Origin: Competibacter_A sp002352125
GTDB lineage: Bacteria > Pseudomonadota > Gammaproteobacteria > Competibacterales > Competibacteraceae
DNA: 64,000 nt
Direction: 5' to 3'
Assembly: GCA_035441325.1 (NCBI GenBank)
Contig: DAOROA010000007.1
Location: 30,366 to 94,365 of the forward strand
Positions 1 to 8,983 of this stretch are shown piece by piece. The notes under the pieces are model-generated. The model was not told where the DNA came from. It saw only the letters and a program-made list of their open reading frames with translations, and made no database searches. The translations under genes and the position numbers were made by a program. Each line of letters opens with the position of its first letter. The stretch's first letter is position 1.

Positions 1-31
1 GCGGGCGCTACGCAAGCGACGCACTGAAATT

Positions 32-1039
32 ATGGTCGCCGCCACGACGGTCGCCGTCCTTGGCGCAGGTTCCTGGGGTACCGCGCTGGGATTATTACTG
101 GCGCGCAACGGGTACGCGGTCCATCTGTGGGGGCACGACCCCGACGAAATAGCTCCTTTGCGTCGGGATCGGGAAAACCGTCGCTATCTAGCTGGTATTC
201 CGTTTCCGCCGACCCTAAGCGCGGGCACGGATCTGGCCGAAGCCTTGGCCGGAGCAGATCTGGTTTTGGCGGTAGTGCCGAGCCATGCCTATGGTGCAAC
301 GCTGGCTCGGCTGCGGCCGCATATGCCACCTTTTGCCGGTTTCGCTTGGGCGACCAAAGGCCTGGAGCATGGTAGCGGTCGATTTCTGCACGAAGTGACG
401 GCGGATGTACTGGGTGAGGCATGGCCGGCAGCCGTGATTTCCGGTCCCAGCTTCGCGCGGGAGGTCGCGCTTGGCCTGCCGACGGCTGTTACCGTCGCCG
501 CGCGGGATACGGCTTATGCCCGTCGGGTAGCAGCCCTGTTGCATGGCTCGAATCTGCGCGCCTACACCAGTGTCGATGTCGTCGGCGTCGAATTGGGGGG
601 GGCGATCAAGAACGTGCTGGCCATCGCCGCCGGGATCGCCGATGGCTTGGGGTTCGGAGCCAACGCTCGGGCGGCATTAATCACTCGCGGGCTGGCGGAA
701 ATGGTGCGGCTCGGTCTGGCGGTGGGCGGGCAGCGCGAAACCTTCATGGGGCTAGCCGGCATCGGCGATTTGGTGTTGACTTGCACCGACGATCAGTCGC
801 GAAACCGCCGGTTCGGGTTGGCGATCGGGCGGGGCGAGACAGCCGAGGCGGCTTTCGCGGCCATCGGTCAAGTGGTGGAGGGCGCGGTGACGGCGCAAGA
901 GGTGTTGCGGTTGGCTCGACAGCACCAAGTGGACATGCCGATCACCGAGCAAGTGGATGAAATTTTGCATCGAGGCCAACATCCCCGGCGAGCGGTCGAG
1001 AATCTGTTGGCGCGTGATCCGAAGCCGGAAACGGTCTGA
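32..1039 (+). CDS. gpsA: Glycerol-3-phosphate dehydrogenase [NAD(P)+]
   Basis: Cytoplasmic enzyme reducing dihydroxyacetone phosphate to sn-glycerol 3-phosphate for phospholipid synthesis. The 335-residue product has the usual GpsA length. The dinucleotide-binding loop GAGSWGTA is at residues 11-18, the ATKG segment with a conserved Lys at 107-110, and the catalytic-type lysine lies in the AIKNVLAIAAG segment (K193). The conserved substrate-binding stretch after it (GFGANARAALITRGL) is intact. The ATG at 32 gives the typical short N-terminus before the Rossmann beta strand. It ends 32 bases before a convergent gene. Identification is secure. Confidence 0.97.
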   Translation: MVAATTVAVLGAGSWGTALGLLLARNGYAVHLWGHDPDEIAPLRRDRENRRYLAGIPFPPTLSAGTDLAEALAGADLVLAVVPSHAYGATLARLRPHMPPFAGFAWATKGLEHGSGRFLHEVTADVLGEAWPAAVISGPSFAREVALGLPTAVTVAARDTAYARRVAALLHGSNLRAYTSVDVVGVELGGAIKNVLAIAAGIADGLGFGANARAALITRGLAEMVRLGLAVGGQRETFMGLAGIGDLVLTCTDDQSRNRRFGLAIGRGETAEAAFAAIGQVVEGAVTAQEVLRLARQHQVDMPITEQVDEILHRGQHPRRAVENLLARDPKPETV

Positions 1040-1070
1040 ATTCGTGGCGGGATGACCAGCCGGATCCCGT

Positions 1071-1679
1071 TCAGGTGAGGCAATCGTCCAGCAGCGGACG
1101 GTTTTTGGTGTCCGAGCTGCCGTCCGGACCGGTATAGGCTCGCGGCCAGCGTTTTTTCACCACTGGACTATCGCTGACTAAGGCGTGGCATGTGTTCAAT
1201 ACGGGCGGTGGCGGTCGATCTTCCGGTGTTTTCGCATCGTCTTCGTCGTAACGTTTGCCGTACAAAGTCTGGAACATGGTGGTGGCGACCGGACCTAGCA
1301 GTTCAGTCATATGAGTGCAGCCGGCTGCGCCAGCGAATAGTTCCCTGAGTTTGAGCGACCACCCCGGCCCGATGCGCACGCCGATCAGCTCTCGATAGCG
1401 GCCGGTGATGGTGGGGCAAAGCTCGAACGGCGAACCGTCGGTACGGGCTTCGATATCGTGGATGCGGAACTGATTGTCCACGGTCAAGCGAATCCACATA
1501 TCGTGTAGCGGCTCTCCGGGCTGTATGGCGCCTCCGCGATCTTCATTGGGGAAAACGTAAGTTTTGGTATCGACCAGCCGCCCTTCAATGTCCCATAAAC
1601 CATCCTCGCGTTGGTAACCCCAGCATTGGACGGTACGGCCGTGGAGCAACTGGCGGGGAGCGGGGGCGGAGAGTGGCAT
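1071..1679 (-). CDS. DUF2889 family protein
   Basis: A 202-residue protein recognisable as DUF2889, a proteobacterial family of unknown function. Family-like features are the early segment describing a D-x-R-L-V-D-T strand, the H-D-M-W-I-R-L-T-V-D segment, and the central G-C-T-H-M-T-E-L-L motif at roughly residues 120-128. No signal peptide or membrane helix is visible. The start ATG at 1679 has a weak AGAGA upstream. It follows the DUF1289 gene by about 36 bases on the same strand, so the two are probably co-transcribed. Function unknown. Confidence 0.85.
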   Translation of the reverse strand: MPLSAPAPRQLLHGRTVQCWGYQREDGLWDIEGRLVDTKTYVFPNEDRGGAIQPGEPLHDMWIRLTVDNQFRIHDIEARTDGSPFELCPTITGRYRELIGVRIGPGWSLKLRELFAGAAGCTHMTELLGPVATTMFQTLYGKRYDEDDAKTPEDRPPPPVLNTCHALVSDSPVVKKRWPRAYTGPDGSSDTKNRPLLDDCLT

Positions 1680-1715
1680 AAAATTCTCTAGCGTAACGTA
1701 GTGGTCGATATGTCG

Positions 1716-1931
1716 TCAGTCGAAGAAAGTGCCGTCTACGATACGCGCCAAGCGGCCTTCCAGCTCGGCTAGTACCGCGTATTTTTGCGTGGGGTCGTAG
1801 TCCCACCACGCGGCAATTTCATCCAGGGTACGAAGGCAGCCATCGCACAGTTGGGTTTGCGGGTTGATGACGCAGATTCCGACGCAGGGAGACGGTGGAT
1901 CGTTAGATGCGCAAGGGTTGTCGAGGGGCAT
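1716..1931 (-). CDS. DUF1289 domain protein, small Cys-rich
   Basis: Small protein with the DUF1289 signature: P-S-P-C-V-G-I-C, then C-D-G-C-L-R-T-L-D-E-I-A-A-W. Four cysteines are arranged as two pairs and may bind a metal or Fe-S centre (inference). I start at the ATG at 1931, which gives 71 residues. An in-frame ATG at 2003 would add 24 residues with no family resemblance, and neither start has a good Shine-Dalgarno. It is upstream of and probably in an operon with the DUF2889 gene. Biochemical role unknown. Confidence 0.8.
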   Translation of the reverse strand: MPLDNPCASNDPPSPCVGICVINPQTQLCDGCLRTLDEIAAWWDYDPTQKYAVLAELEGRLARIVDGTFFD

Positions 1932-2461
1932 GAGCGATTTGCGGTGACGGTCGCTGGCGATGACGATACTATTAAAACTAAAACGCTTAAAACACCTGCC
2001 CATGATAACGCGCCGAGGCAGAGCAAATCCATGAACAATCGAGTCATCGGAACCGATGGCGTCGCTCGATGGCGAGAGGGGCGGTTAAATCGTCCGAATT
2101 TTGCCGCGATGATCCTATGCTTTCTGGACCAGCAAAGGCGGTAGTCTCCGAAGACTGGACAGCGATTCAGGCGAAAATCGTTCGCCGAAACCATCAGTTG
2201 TAGATGTTGATTTTTCGATTCTGGCAGCTTTCGTCGCGATGCGGCGAGGTCTCGACAAAGATGAGCGTCGTTTTTCGTTGCCGTGGTTTTGCGGAAGCGT
2301 TAAGTGAGAATAAACATAAAATAATCTGGGTGTTCTTGTCTGGACGGGGTGCCAAGTTTAACCTTTAATTGAGCGTGAAGAACACACTGATCGGGCCGGT
2401 GACGCGTTGTTTTGGCAGCGGCCAGATGTTTTAAGATCATCGATACCTTGGGAGAAATCTT
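1932..2461. other. Intergenic region, no gene recognised
   Basis: Open frames here are antisense shadows of the DUF1289 gene or lack codon-like character. The right half is more A+T-rich and contains an 8-base inverted pair (GTGTTCTT near 2330 and AAGAACAC near 2377). It presumably carries divergent promoters, but I could not assign a convincing -35/-10 pair. Confidence 0.5.
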
Positions 2462-2734
2462 ATGTTGACGTACGAAGATTGTGTGGAGCTAAGCGATTTG
2501 ACCGAGGAAGAAGTCGAGGCTATCGCCCAACACGAGCGTTTGCCGGAGATGGCGGCTTTGGAAATGGGCAGTTATCTGGTCCACACTCCTGCAGGTATCC
2601 CGATGATCAAGCGCATCATTTTGGATGATATCGAAGAAGCGCGGCGGCACGGATACGCACAAAAAGTTCTGCAGTTGAAGCTAGTTCTGAAACACTTTGT
2701 CGATACTCACCCGAGCAACGCGGCCAAAATTTGA
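2462..2734 (+). CDS. Conserved small acidic protein
   Basis: A 90-residue acidic, probably helical protein preceded by GGGAG at a good distance from the ATG. It begins MLTYEDCVELSDLTEEEVEAI and carries many Glu/Leu repeats. There is one Cys (position 7), and no signal peptide or membrane segment. I recall similar short proteins in gammaproteobacterial genomes annotated only as hypothetical, so I offer no function. It is a single gene between the DUF1289 gene and a convergent gene. Confidence 0.75.
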   Translation: MLTYEDCVELSDLTEEEVEAIAQHERLPEMAALEMGSYLVHTPAGIPMIKRIILDDIEEARRHGYAQKVLQLKLVLKHFVDTHPSNAAKI

Positions 2735-2886
2735 GCGGGACTGGAGGCGGTGGTTGCGGACAGGCGGGCCGATTCGGAGAGATTGCCGGCCGAGATGGAG
2801 GTCGCTCGCGGCTCGCGATATGCGAAGCGCGGATAGCTGATCGCTAGGATGGCAACAACGATATGCCACATAAAATCGGCAAACGT

Positions 2887-3501
2887 TCAAGAACGGTCTG
2901 TAGCCAGCAACGCTTGCACTTCGGCCGGACCAGCCCGCCGCAGAGGCCGGCCGTCAACCGGGCTGCGTGGCGCCTCCCGTTCGGCCAGAAGCCTGAAGAT
3001 CGTGAGGTCGATGCAAGCATCGCCAGCCCCAAAACGAAAGACTGGTAAACAAACGTGGTCGCCGTTAGCCAGTTTGAGGCGGCGTTCCGAGGTTTCGAAG
3101 GGAATGTGATGCTCCATCAAAAACAACAAAATGTCTTTGGGGGTGTCGGCGAACAGGTGAAGTTGGATATCGGCGTGGGGGCCGGCGGTACCGTTCAGCA
3201 CCGATCCGACTAACTTGGGGCGGAAATTTGCCAAGAAGCGCATGGCTTCCAGGGCAATTTTCCGTAGACCGAGCAAGCGAGAGGCTTGATGCTCGGCGTG
3301 GAACAACCGTTGATGGTCGATCAAGGCTCGTTCGATTTCGGCGTTATCGGGCAGAGCGGCTTTGTCGGTCACCGCCAAATGCAGGGCCGCTTTTCGTTTG
3401 GCGGTACGGAAGTCCCGAATTCCTTCCTCAGCCATGAGCCGGGCGCATTCCTGAGCCAGCAGAGTTTTGAGTCGGCGGTAGTCGCGGTGGTGGCGTGCCA
3501 T
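2887..3501 (-). CDS. Hypothetical protein, possible nucleotidyltransferase-like fold
   Basis: A 204-residue protein with a basic helical N-terminus (residues 1-45) rich in Arg/Lys/Ala. A central segment, V-G-S-V-L-N-G-T-A-G-P-H-A-D-I-Q-L-H-L-F-A-D near residues 97-118, resembles the G-S...D-x-D/H pattern of nucleotidyltransferases. An acidic C-terminal segment ends C-I-D-L-T-I-F. A TGGAG Shine-Dalgarno eight bases before the ATG supports the start. The enzymatic reading is a weak inference. It is divergent from pilM. Confidence 0.7.
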   Translation of the reverse strand: MARHHRDYRRLKTLLAQECARLMAEEGIRDFRTAKRKAALHLAVTDKAALPDNAEIERALIDHQRLFHAEHQASRLLGLRKIALEAMRFLANFRPKLVGSVLNGTAGPHADIQLHLFADTPKDILLFLMEHHIPFETSERRLKLANGDHVCLPVFRFGAGDACIDLTIFRLLAEREAPRSPVDGRPLRRAGPAEVQALLATDRS

Positions 3502-3733
3502 GAATAAACTCCAGCGGTGCGGTGGTGGCCGATGGCGAGGATGTGGCCCGACTTCGAACCGGATCGGCTATGCTCCGGGGCGGGATCGGAAGCCTCCAAG
3601 CAGGCCCAAACTGGCTAGCTTGGCATTATCTTCGAGATGGGGCGAAACTTCTCGGGCTCTTGGCCTTGGTTGTTTGCTATATTCACGGGGTGCGTTTGAT
3701 TCGTCCAATCCGAATTAGTTGAGGGAGCGTACA

Positions 3734-4834
3734 TTGGCTCTGTTCAAGCGTAAAGAACCCATTCTGGGCATCGATATCAGTCCGTCGGCGATCAAGCTGA
3801 TCGAGCTGAGCCGTTCCGGGCAGCGGTTTCGGGTCGAGGCCTTCGCCATCGAACCGCTAGGCGAAGGCATGATGGAAGACCGCAATCTTACCGATCCTGG
3901 CGAGGTGGGAGAAGCGATCAAGCGAGCATGGCGCAAATCCGGTACCCGGTTGCGCCGTGCGGCCGTCGCTGTGCCCACCTCCAGCGTGATTACGCGCGCC
4001 GTACCGATGCCGGCCGATTTCAAAGAGAGCGACATCGAAGTCAACATGTCGATCGAGGCATCCCAGTACATTCCGTATCCCGTCGAGGAGGTGTATCTGG
4101 ATTTCGAAGTCAAAGGGCCATCTCAAGCCAATAGCGAGATGCAAGATGTCATGCTGGTCGCTTCCCGCCGGGAGAACGTGGATACCCGGGAAGCTGCTCT
4201 CAAGGAAGCCGGGTTGGTTCCGGTGATTGTGGATGTAGAGGTTTACGCCCTGGAAAACATGTTCCGGTTGCTGATGGATAGCCTGCCGAAAGCGAGCGGC
4301 GAGAGCGGCGTTAGTTTGTCCAAAGGGCGGGAAGGCTTAACGGCGTTGGTGGACATCGGCGCCACTATCACTAATTTGTATATATTACAGCAAGATAGAG
4401 TCATATTTACTCGCGAACAAGGCTTCGGTGTCGACCAGCTTACCGTGCAGATCGCTGAGTCTTATGGCGTGCCAAGGGAGCAAGCCGAGCAAATGAAACG
4501 TTCCGGACAAGTGGCCGACGATTTCTCTGCCATGCTCCTGGAACCATTCAAACAGATGCTGGCTGAGCAGATCGGACATGGATTGCAATTCTTTTTTTCC
4601 TCCGACCAGTATGTTTCGGGCCGCTATAATGTAGATACTATTGTTCTCGTTGGCGGTGGCGCCATGATCATGGGGTTAGACCGGGTGGTCGCGGACTTGC
4701 TGGGCATTACTACGGTTGTTGCCAGTCCCTTCAAAAGCATGGGCAGCGCCGTGAAGGTGAACAGCAGCGCTTTGTTGCGCGATGCGCCGTTGTTGATGGT
4801 TGCCGGTGGGCTGGCCCTAAGGAGCTTCGACTGA
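3734..4834 (+). CDS. pilM: Type IV pilus inner-membrane platform protein PilM
   Basis: Actin-like cytoplasmic ATP-binding protein that binds the N-terminus of PilN and links the PilNOP alignment complex to the pilus motors. The start is chosen at TTG 3734 (product MALFKRKEPILGIDISPSA) because GAGGGAG at 3721-3727 sits six bases upstream. A TTG at 3719 would add five residues without a Shine-Dalgarno. ATPase-superfamily phosphate motifs are visible: I-L-G-I-D-I-S-P-S near residues 10-18, A-L-V-D-I-G-A-T and V-L-V-G-G-G-A. The 366-residue length is typical. It is the first gene of pilMNOPQ and ends one base before pilN. Confidence 0.96.
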   Translation: MALFKRKEPILGIDISPSAIKLIELSRSGQRFRVEAFAIEPLGEGMMEDRNLTDPGEVGEAIKRAWRKSGTRLRRAAVAVPTSSVITRAVPMPADFKESDIEVNMSIEASQYIPYPVEEVYLDFEVKGPSQANSEMQDVMLVASRRENVDTREAALKEAGLVPVIVDVEVYALENMFRLLMDSLPKASGESGVSLSKGREGLTALVDIGATITNLYILQQDRVIFTREQGFGVDQLTVQIAESYGVPREQAEQMKRSGQVADDFSAMLLEPFKQMLAEQIGHGLQFFFSSDQYVSGRYNVDTIVLVGGGAMIMGLDRVVADLLGITTVVASPFKSMGSAVKVNSSALLRDAPLLMVAGGLALRSFD

Positions 4835-4835
4835 T

Positions 4836-5408
4836 ATGACGCGCATCAATTTATTGCCTTGGCGAGAGGCACGCCACGCTCAGCGGCAGCGCGAGTTGAT
4901 CTCGATGCTGGTCGCAGCGGCGTTAGTCGCAGCGGGAATCGTATTTCTGGTGTACACCGAGATCGCCAATCGCATCGAGTACCAGCAGGAGCGCAACAAT
5001 TATCTGCGCGGTGAGATCGCCCGTCTCAAGAAAGCAGCTGAGGAGCTGCAGGAGTTGCAGAAGACCAAAAATCGGTTGGTTGAGCGTCTGAACGTCATCC
5101 AAAAGCTACAGACGAGCCGTCCCGGTATGGTGCGGATGCTGGACGAACTCGTTCGATTGATTCCACAGGATATTTACCTGACCGGTTTCAAGACCGTCAG
5201 TAATCAAGTGACTCTTAGCGGCATCGCCCGTTCCGACAACGTTATTTCCGATTTCATGCGCAGCATCCGGGATGCTAATCTGTTTGGCGAGCCAGCCTTA
5301 CAGGTGATCGAAACCAAGAACGTAGGCAGCGTGCAAGCGAGGGTATTCGAGTTGATCGTTCCGCTCAAGCTAGAAGGAAATCAAGCGGGTTCGGAGGGCA
5401 AGACATGA
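4836..5408 (+). CDS. pilN: Type IV pilus assembly protein PilN
   Basis: Bitopic inner-membrane protein of the pilus alignment subcomplex. The product opens MTRINLLPWR; the INLLPWR motif is the PilM-binding segment of the family. One membrane helix follows at about residues 22-42, then a periplasmic coiled coil (about 45-90) and a small ferredoxin-like domain. At 190 residues it is of normal length. Its TGA overlaps the pilO ATG as ATGA (5405-5408), so translation is probably coupled. Confidence 0.96.
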   Translation: MTRINLLPWREARHAQRQRELISMLVAAALVAAGIVFLVYTEIANRIEYQQERNNYLRGEIARLKKAAEELQELQKTKNRLVERLNVIQKLQTSRPGMVRMLDELVRLIPQDIYLTGFKTVSNQVTLSGIARSDNVISDFMRSIRDANLFGEPALQVIETKNVGSVQARVFELIVPLKLEGNQAGSEGKT

Positions 5409-6082
5409 ATCTATCCGAGATCAACCTCAGCGATTTCGATTTGCGGGAGGCGGGTGATTGGCCGCTGGCGGGCAAGCTGGTGCTTGTGGTCTTGACCATC
5501 GCCGCTGTGTTGGGGGGAGGATACTATTTTTTTACCAACGACCAGCTTGAGGCATTGGATCAGGCAACTCGCGAAGAACAGCAACTGAGACAGGATTTTA
5601 TCGAAAAGCAGCGTGTGGCGGCCAACCTGGAATCGTTCCGGATGCAACTCAAGCAGATGGAGGCGGATCTGCAGGTCATGTTGCGGCAATTGCCAACCGG
5701 TACCGAAATGCCGGAATTGCTGGAAAACGTATCCGATACCGGCAAAAAAAATGGGTTGGAGTTCGAGTTGTTCAAACCCGAACCTGAGCAACCGCGGGAT
5801 TTTTATGCTGCCAAACCGATTACCATCAAAGCGCGGGGGACCTACCATCAGTTTGGCGCTTTCGTGAGTGGAGTTGCAGCCTTACCGCGTATTGTGACTT
5901 TGGAAAGCGCAACGTTGGCGAGTCCTATCAGTGCTGCCAAAGGAACGAAAGCCGATAAAGGAGAGAAGCCGGGACAGTTGAGCATTCAGGCAACCCTGCA
6001 GACGTATCGCTATATGGATGAAGGCGGTAGTTCGGTTGCGGGTAGCCAACAGCAAGGGAAGAAGGGGGCTGCCAAGAAATGA
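5405..6082 (+). CDS. pilO: Type IV pilus assembly protein PilO
   Basis: Partner of PilN in the inner-membrane alignment complex, with a similar design: short cytoplasmic tail, one membrane helix (about residues 24-46), a coiled coil (about 50-100) and a periplasmic domain (about 105-205). The motif T-E-M-P-E-L-L-E-N-V-S and the later P-R-I-V-T-L-E-S are typical of PilO. The C-terminus is a Gly/Ser/Lys-rich tail ending GKKGAAKK, which varies between species. The gene is coupled by ATGA overlaps on both sides. Confidence 0.95.
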   Translation: MNLSEINLSDFDLREAGDWPLAGKLVLVVLTIAAVLGGGYYFFTNDQLEALDQATREEQQLRQDFIEKQRVAANLESFRMQLKQMEADLQVMLRQLPTGTEMPELLENVSDTGKKNGLEFELFKPEPEQPRDFYAAKPITIKARGTYHQFGAFVSGVAALPRIVTLESATLASPISAAKGTKADKGEKPGQLSIQATLQTYRYMDEGGSSVAGSQQQGKKGAAKK

Positions 6083-6672
6083 GCGCGCATCTTCGTCCGG
6101 GTTCGGTTGTGACATCCGTGCAGAGTGCTTTGTTGCTGGGCGTGGTACTGGCTGCGCTAGCAGGATGCGCGCAGCGAGATCTGACCGACTTGCAACAATT
6201 CGTGGAAAAAACCAAGCGCGACACGCCGATCAAAAAGCCCGATCCACCGCCGGAAATCAAGCCATACACGCCGTTTACCTATACTGCTCAGGGAATCAAA
6301 GATCCGTTCCTCGTAGCGCCGTTTGCGCAAGAGGAGGAACTGGAGTTAACCCAGGAAGCAGCGACGGCACAGGGCGGCGGTTATACCGGTGTTCGGCCCG
6401 ATCCCAACAGGGTACGGGAGGAGCTCGAAAAATACACGCTGGGTTCGCTCAAGATGATGGGCACTTTTCGTATGGGTGGCGGCCCCGAATTGTGGGCGCT
6501 GGTTTTGGCTCCCGATGGCGTCGTGCATCGGGTTCAGAAAAACAATTACTTGGGTACCAACCACGGCAAGATTATCAACGTTACGGAGCAACGGGTTGAT
6601 CTGAAGGAGATCGTTCCGGATGGGCCCGGACGCTGGCAGGAACGGGATGCGTTCCTGTCGCTTACCCAATGA
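6079..6672 (+). CDS. pilP: Type IV pilus lipoprotein PilP
   Basis: Periplasmic lipoprotein connecting PilNO to the secretin PilQ. A lipoprotein signal with lipobox L-A-G-C places the modified cysteine at residue 30. A Pro/Lys-rich linker follows, then the conserved C-terminal beta domain, including L-G-S-L-K-M-M-G-T, W-A-L-V-L-A-P-D-G-V-V-H-R-V and N-Y-L-G-T-N-H-G-K-I. The start at 6079 overlaps the end of pilO (ATGA). Length 197 residues, normal for PilP. Confidence 0.95.
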   Translation: MSAHLRPGSVVTSVQSALLLGVVLAALAGCAQRDLTDLQQFVEKTKRDTPIKKPDPPPEIKPYTPFTYTAQGIKDPFLVAPFAQEEELELTQEAATAQGGGYTGVRPDPNRVREELEKYTLGSLKMMGTFRMGGGPELWALVLAPDGVVHRVQKNNYLGTNHGKIINVTEQRVDLKEIVPDGPGRWQERDAFLSLTQ

Positions 6673-6688
6673 TCGAGGGGGAAGTGTC

Positions 6689-8932
6689 ATGACAAGCAGG
6701 TCCACAAGCGAAGGCCAACATGACCAGCGGTCGGGCGGAAGGTGGCTGCCGCGATGGTTGCCGGCGATGGTGATGCTGGTCTTAGGATTGGTGCTGACGG
6801 GAGGGTGGAATCCGGCGGCAGTAGCGGCCGATGCCGAGCGGCAGCCGGTGCTACAGGCGGTGGATATCAGTCCTTTGGCGGGCAACCGTCTACAGATCAG
6901 GTTCCGGTTGTCGGGGACTCCCAAAGGTCCGCCGAGCAGTTTTACCATCAACGAGCCGGCGCGAATCGTGCTGGATTTCTTGGACACTCGCAACGGATTG
7001 AGTGCGCGACAACAATCTATTAACGTCGGGGTGGCCGACAGGATCAGCGTGCTGGAAGGGAGTGATCGAACTCGCGCATCGCTCAATCTCAGCCGGCTTG
7101 TGCCGTACAACGTGCAGGTACAAGGCGATTCGGTATTGTTGACCTTGGACAATGCTGGGGCGACGTCTGCCAAGACGCCAGCGGCGAGTCCGGTTACCTC
7201 GGTGGCGACCGCAGCGTCATCGCGGCGGGCCGAAGCGCCGGTTACGACGCCGCGCACTGTCAGCGATGTCGGTTTTAAAAGAGGCCCGGCCGGACAGGGC
7301 GTGATCACGGTCAAGCTGTCCAATGCCGGTATTCCTGTGGATGTCAGGCAGGAAGGCAACCAGATCATTGCCGATTTTCAGAGCGCGACCCTGCCGCGCG
7401 GTCAGCAACGACGATTGGACGTGACCGATTTTGCCACCCCGGTCACGACCGTGGAAGCGCTAAATCGTGGGGGCAACGCTCGGCTGAATATCCAGCCCAA
7501 TCCTCCGTTCGAGTATCTGGCCTATCAAGCCAACGATCTGTACGTGATAGAAATTCGTCCTCCACAGAAGACTCCTGAAGAGGAAGAAAAGGAGGCGATG
7601 TTCGATCCGTCCAAGAAAAAATACAAAGGCGACTTGCTGTCGTTGAACTTTCAAGATATCGAAGTGCGGGCGATCCTGCAGATTTTGGCGGATTTCACCG
7701 GTTTGAACATCGTGGTCAGCGATAGCGTCAAGGGGAACCTAACCTTGCGCTTGCAGAACGTACCCTGGGATCAGGCACTGGATATTATCCTGCGTACCAA
7801 GGGTCTCACCATGCGGCAAAACGGCAACGTGATTTTCATTGCACCAACCGAAGAAGTCGCGGCTCGCGAGAAATTGGATCTGGAGTCACGCAAGACAGTA
7901 CAGGAATTGATCCCGCTGCGTACCGAGATTATCCAGGTCAATTATGCTAAGGCGGCCGATCTGAAGGATTTGTTGAAATCGGCCGGCGAAAAGGGGCAAA
8001 GCATGTTGTCGCCGCGCGGCGATGTCGCCGTGGACGAGCGAACCAACACGTTGATCATCAAAGATGTTCCCGATAAGATCGCCGAAGTTCGCGATTTGGT
8101 GACGAAGCTCGATATGCCAGCTCGCCAGGTGATGATCGATTCCCGGGTCGTGATTGCGAGTAATGATTTCAGCCGGGATTTAGGGGTTCGCTTTGGAGTG
8201 ACCGGAGTGGGCAAGAACGGTAACGATGGTATCGCCACCGTTAGCGGAACGTCGGCCGGCACCAGCGCGATTGTCAATAGCGCCTTGAGTAATCTACAGA
8301 GTACTGGCCAGCCTTTCCCGACGCAAATTCCGGCGCTCAATCAACGCTTGGGCGTGAATTTGCCGGTGGCTGGTACCAGTTTGGCTTTTGCGATTTTAGG
8401 CTCCGACTATCTGGTCGATTTGGAACTATCCGCATTGCAGGCGGAAGGTCAGGGTGAAGTTATTTCAAATCCGAAGGTGGTGACGGCGGATTTGAAGAAG
8501 GCCACCATCCTACAAGGCCGGCAAATTCCTTATGCGACGGTTAGTCAAGATGGAACCAAAGTGGAGTTCAAGGATGCTTTCCTGAAATTGGAAGTGACGC
8601 CTCAAATCACCCCGGATGATCGCATCAGAATGGATCTGAAGGTTTCCAAGGACGAGCAAGGCGCCAATGTTGCGACCTCGACCGGAACCCAGCCCACCAT
8701 CGACAAACGCGAGGTTGAAACTCAAGTCATGGTGAACAATGGTGAAACCGTGGTTCTGGGCGGCGTTTTTGAACAGAACAAGAATGATAGTGTTAGCAAA
8801 ACGCCATTGTTGGGTGACATCCCCTTGCTGGGTTATCTGTTTAGGACTACCAACAAGACAGACACCAAGCGCGAGTTGCTGATCTTCGTGACGCCGCAAA
8901 TCTTGAAGAACGGCACAGTTGCTGAACGTTGA
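6689..8932 (+). CDS. pilQ: Type IV pilus secretin PilQ
   Basis: Outer-membrane secretin through which the pilus passes. The start ATG at 6689 is preceded by GAGGGGGA (6675-6682); the frame is open further upstream to 6620, but that would overlap pilP. The product is 747 residues. In order: a signal-like hydrophobic segment, two AMIN peptidoglycan-binding domains (about 45-150 and 195-310), a secretin short N-terminal domain (about residues 315-380), a secretin N1 domain, and the C-terminal secretin barrel with V-P-L-L-G-D-I-P-L-L-G-type motif (K-T-P-L-L-G-D-I-P-L-L-G-Y-L-F) near the end. Last gene of the pilMNOPQ run. Confidence 0.97.
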   Translation: MTSRSTSEGQHDQRSGGRWLPRWLPAMVMLVLGLVLTGGWNPAAVAADAERQPVLQAVDISPLAGNRLQIRFRLSGTPKGPPSSFTINEPARIVLDFLDTRNGLSARQQSINVGVADRISVLEGSDRTRASLNLSRLVPYNVQVQGDSVLLTLDNAGATSAKTPAASPVTSVATAASSRRAEAPVTTPRTVSDVGFKRGPAGQGVITVKLSNAGIPVDVRQEGNQIIADFQSATLPRGQQRRLDVTDFATPVTTVEALNRGGNARLNIQPNPPFEYLAYQANDLYVIEIRPPQKTPEEEEKEAMFDPSKKKYKGDLLSLNFQDIEVRAILQILADFTGLNIVVSDSVKGNLTLRLQNVPWDQALDIILRTKGLTMRQNGNVIFIAPTEEVAAREKLDLESRKTVQELIPLRTEIIQVNYAKAADLKDLLKSAGEKGQSMLSPRGDVAVDERTNTLIIKDVPDKIAEVRDLVTKLDMPARQVMIDSRVVIASNDFSRDLGVRFGVTGVGKNGNDGIATVSGTSAGTSAIVNSALSNLQSTGQPFPTQIPALNQRLGVNLPVAGTSLAFAILGSDYLVDLELSALQAEGQGEVISNPKVVTADLKKATILQGRQIPYATVSQDGTKVEFKDAFLKLEVTPQITPDDRIRMDLKVSKDEQGANVATSTGTQPTIDKREVETQVMVNNGETVVLGGVFEQNKNDSVSKTPLLGDIPLLGYLFRTTNKTDTKRELLIFVTPQILKNGTVAER

Positions 8933-8983
8933 TATTGGCTCTGCCTAATTCCAAAGAAATTTACCATGAAGGGAGAACACTCC

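Noticed and set aside
3660..3683. Possible sigma-70 promoter for pilM (TTGGCC and TATATT)
   Set aside because: The spacer is only 12 bases, too short for a functional -35/-10 pair.
3522..3722. 66-codon ORF just upstream of pilM
   Set aside because: No Shine-Dalgarno and no family-like sequence; it probably covers the pilM promoter and leader.
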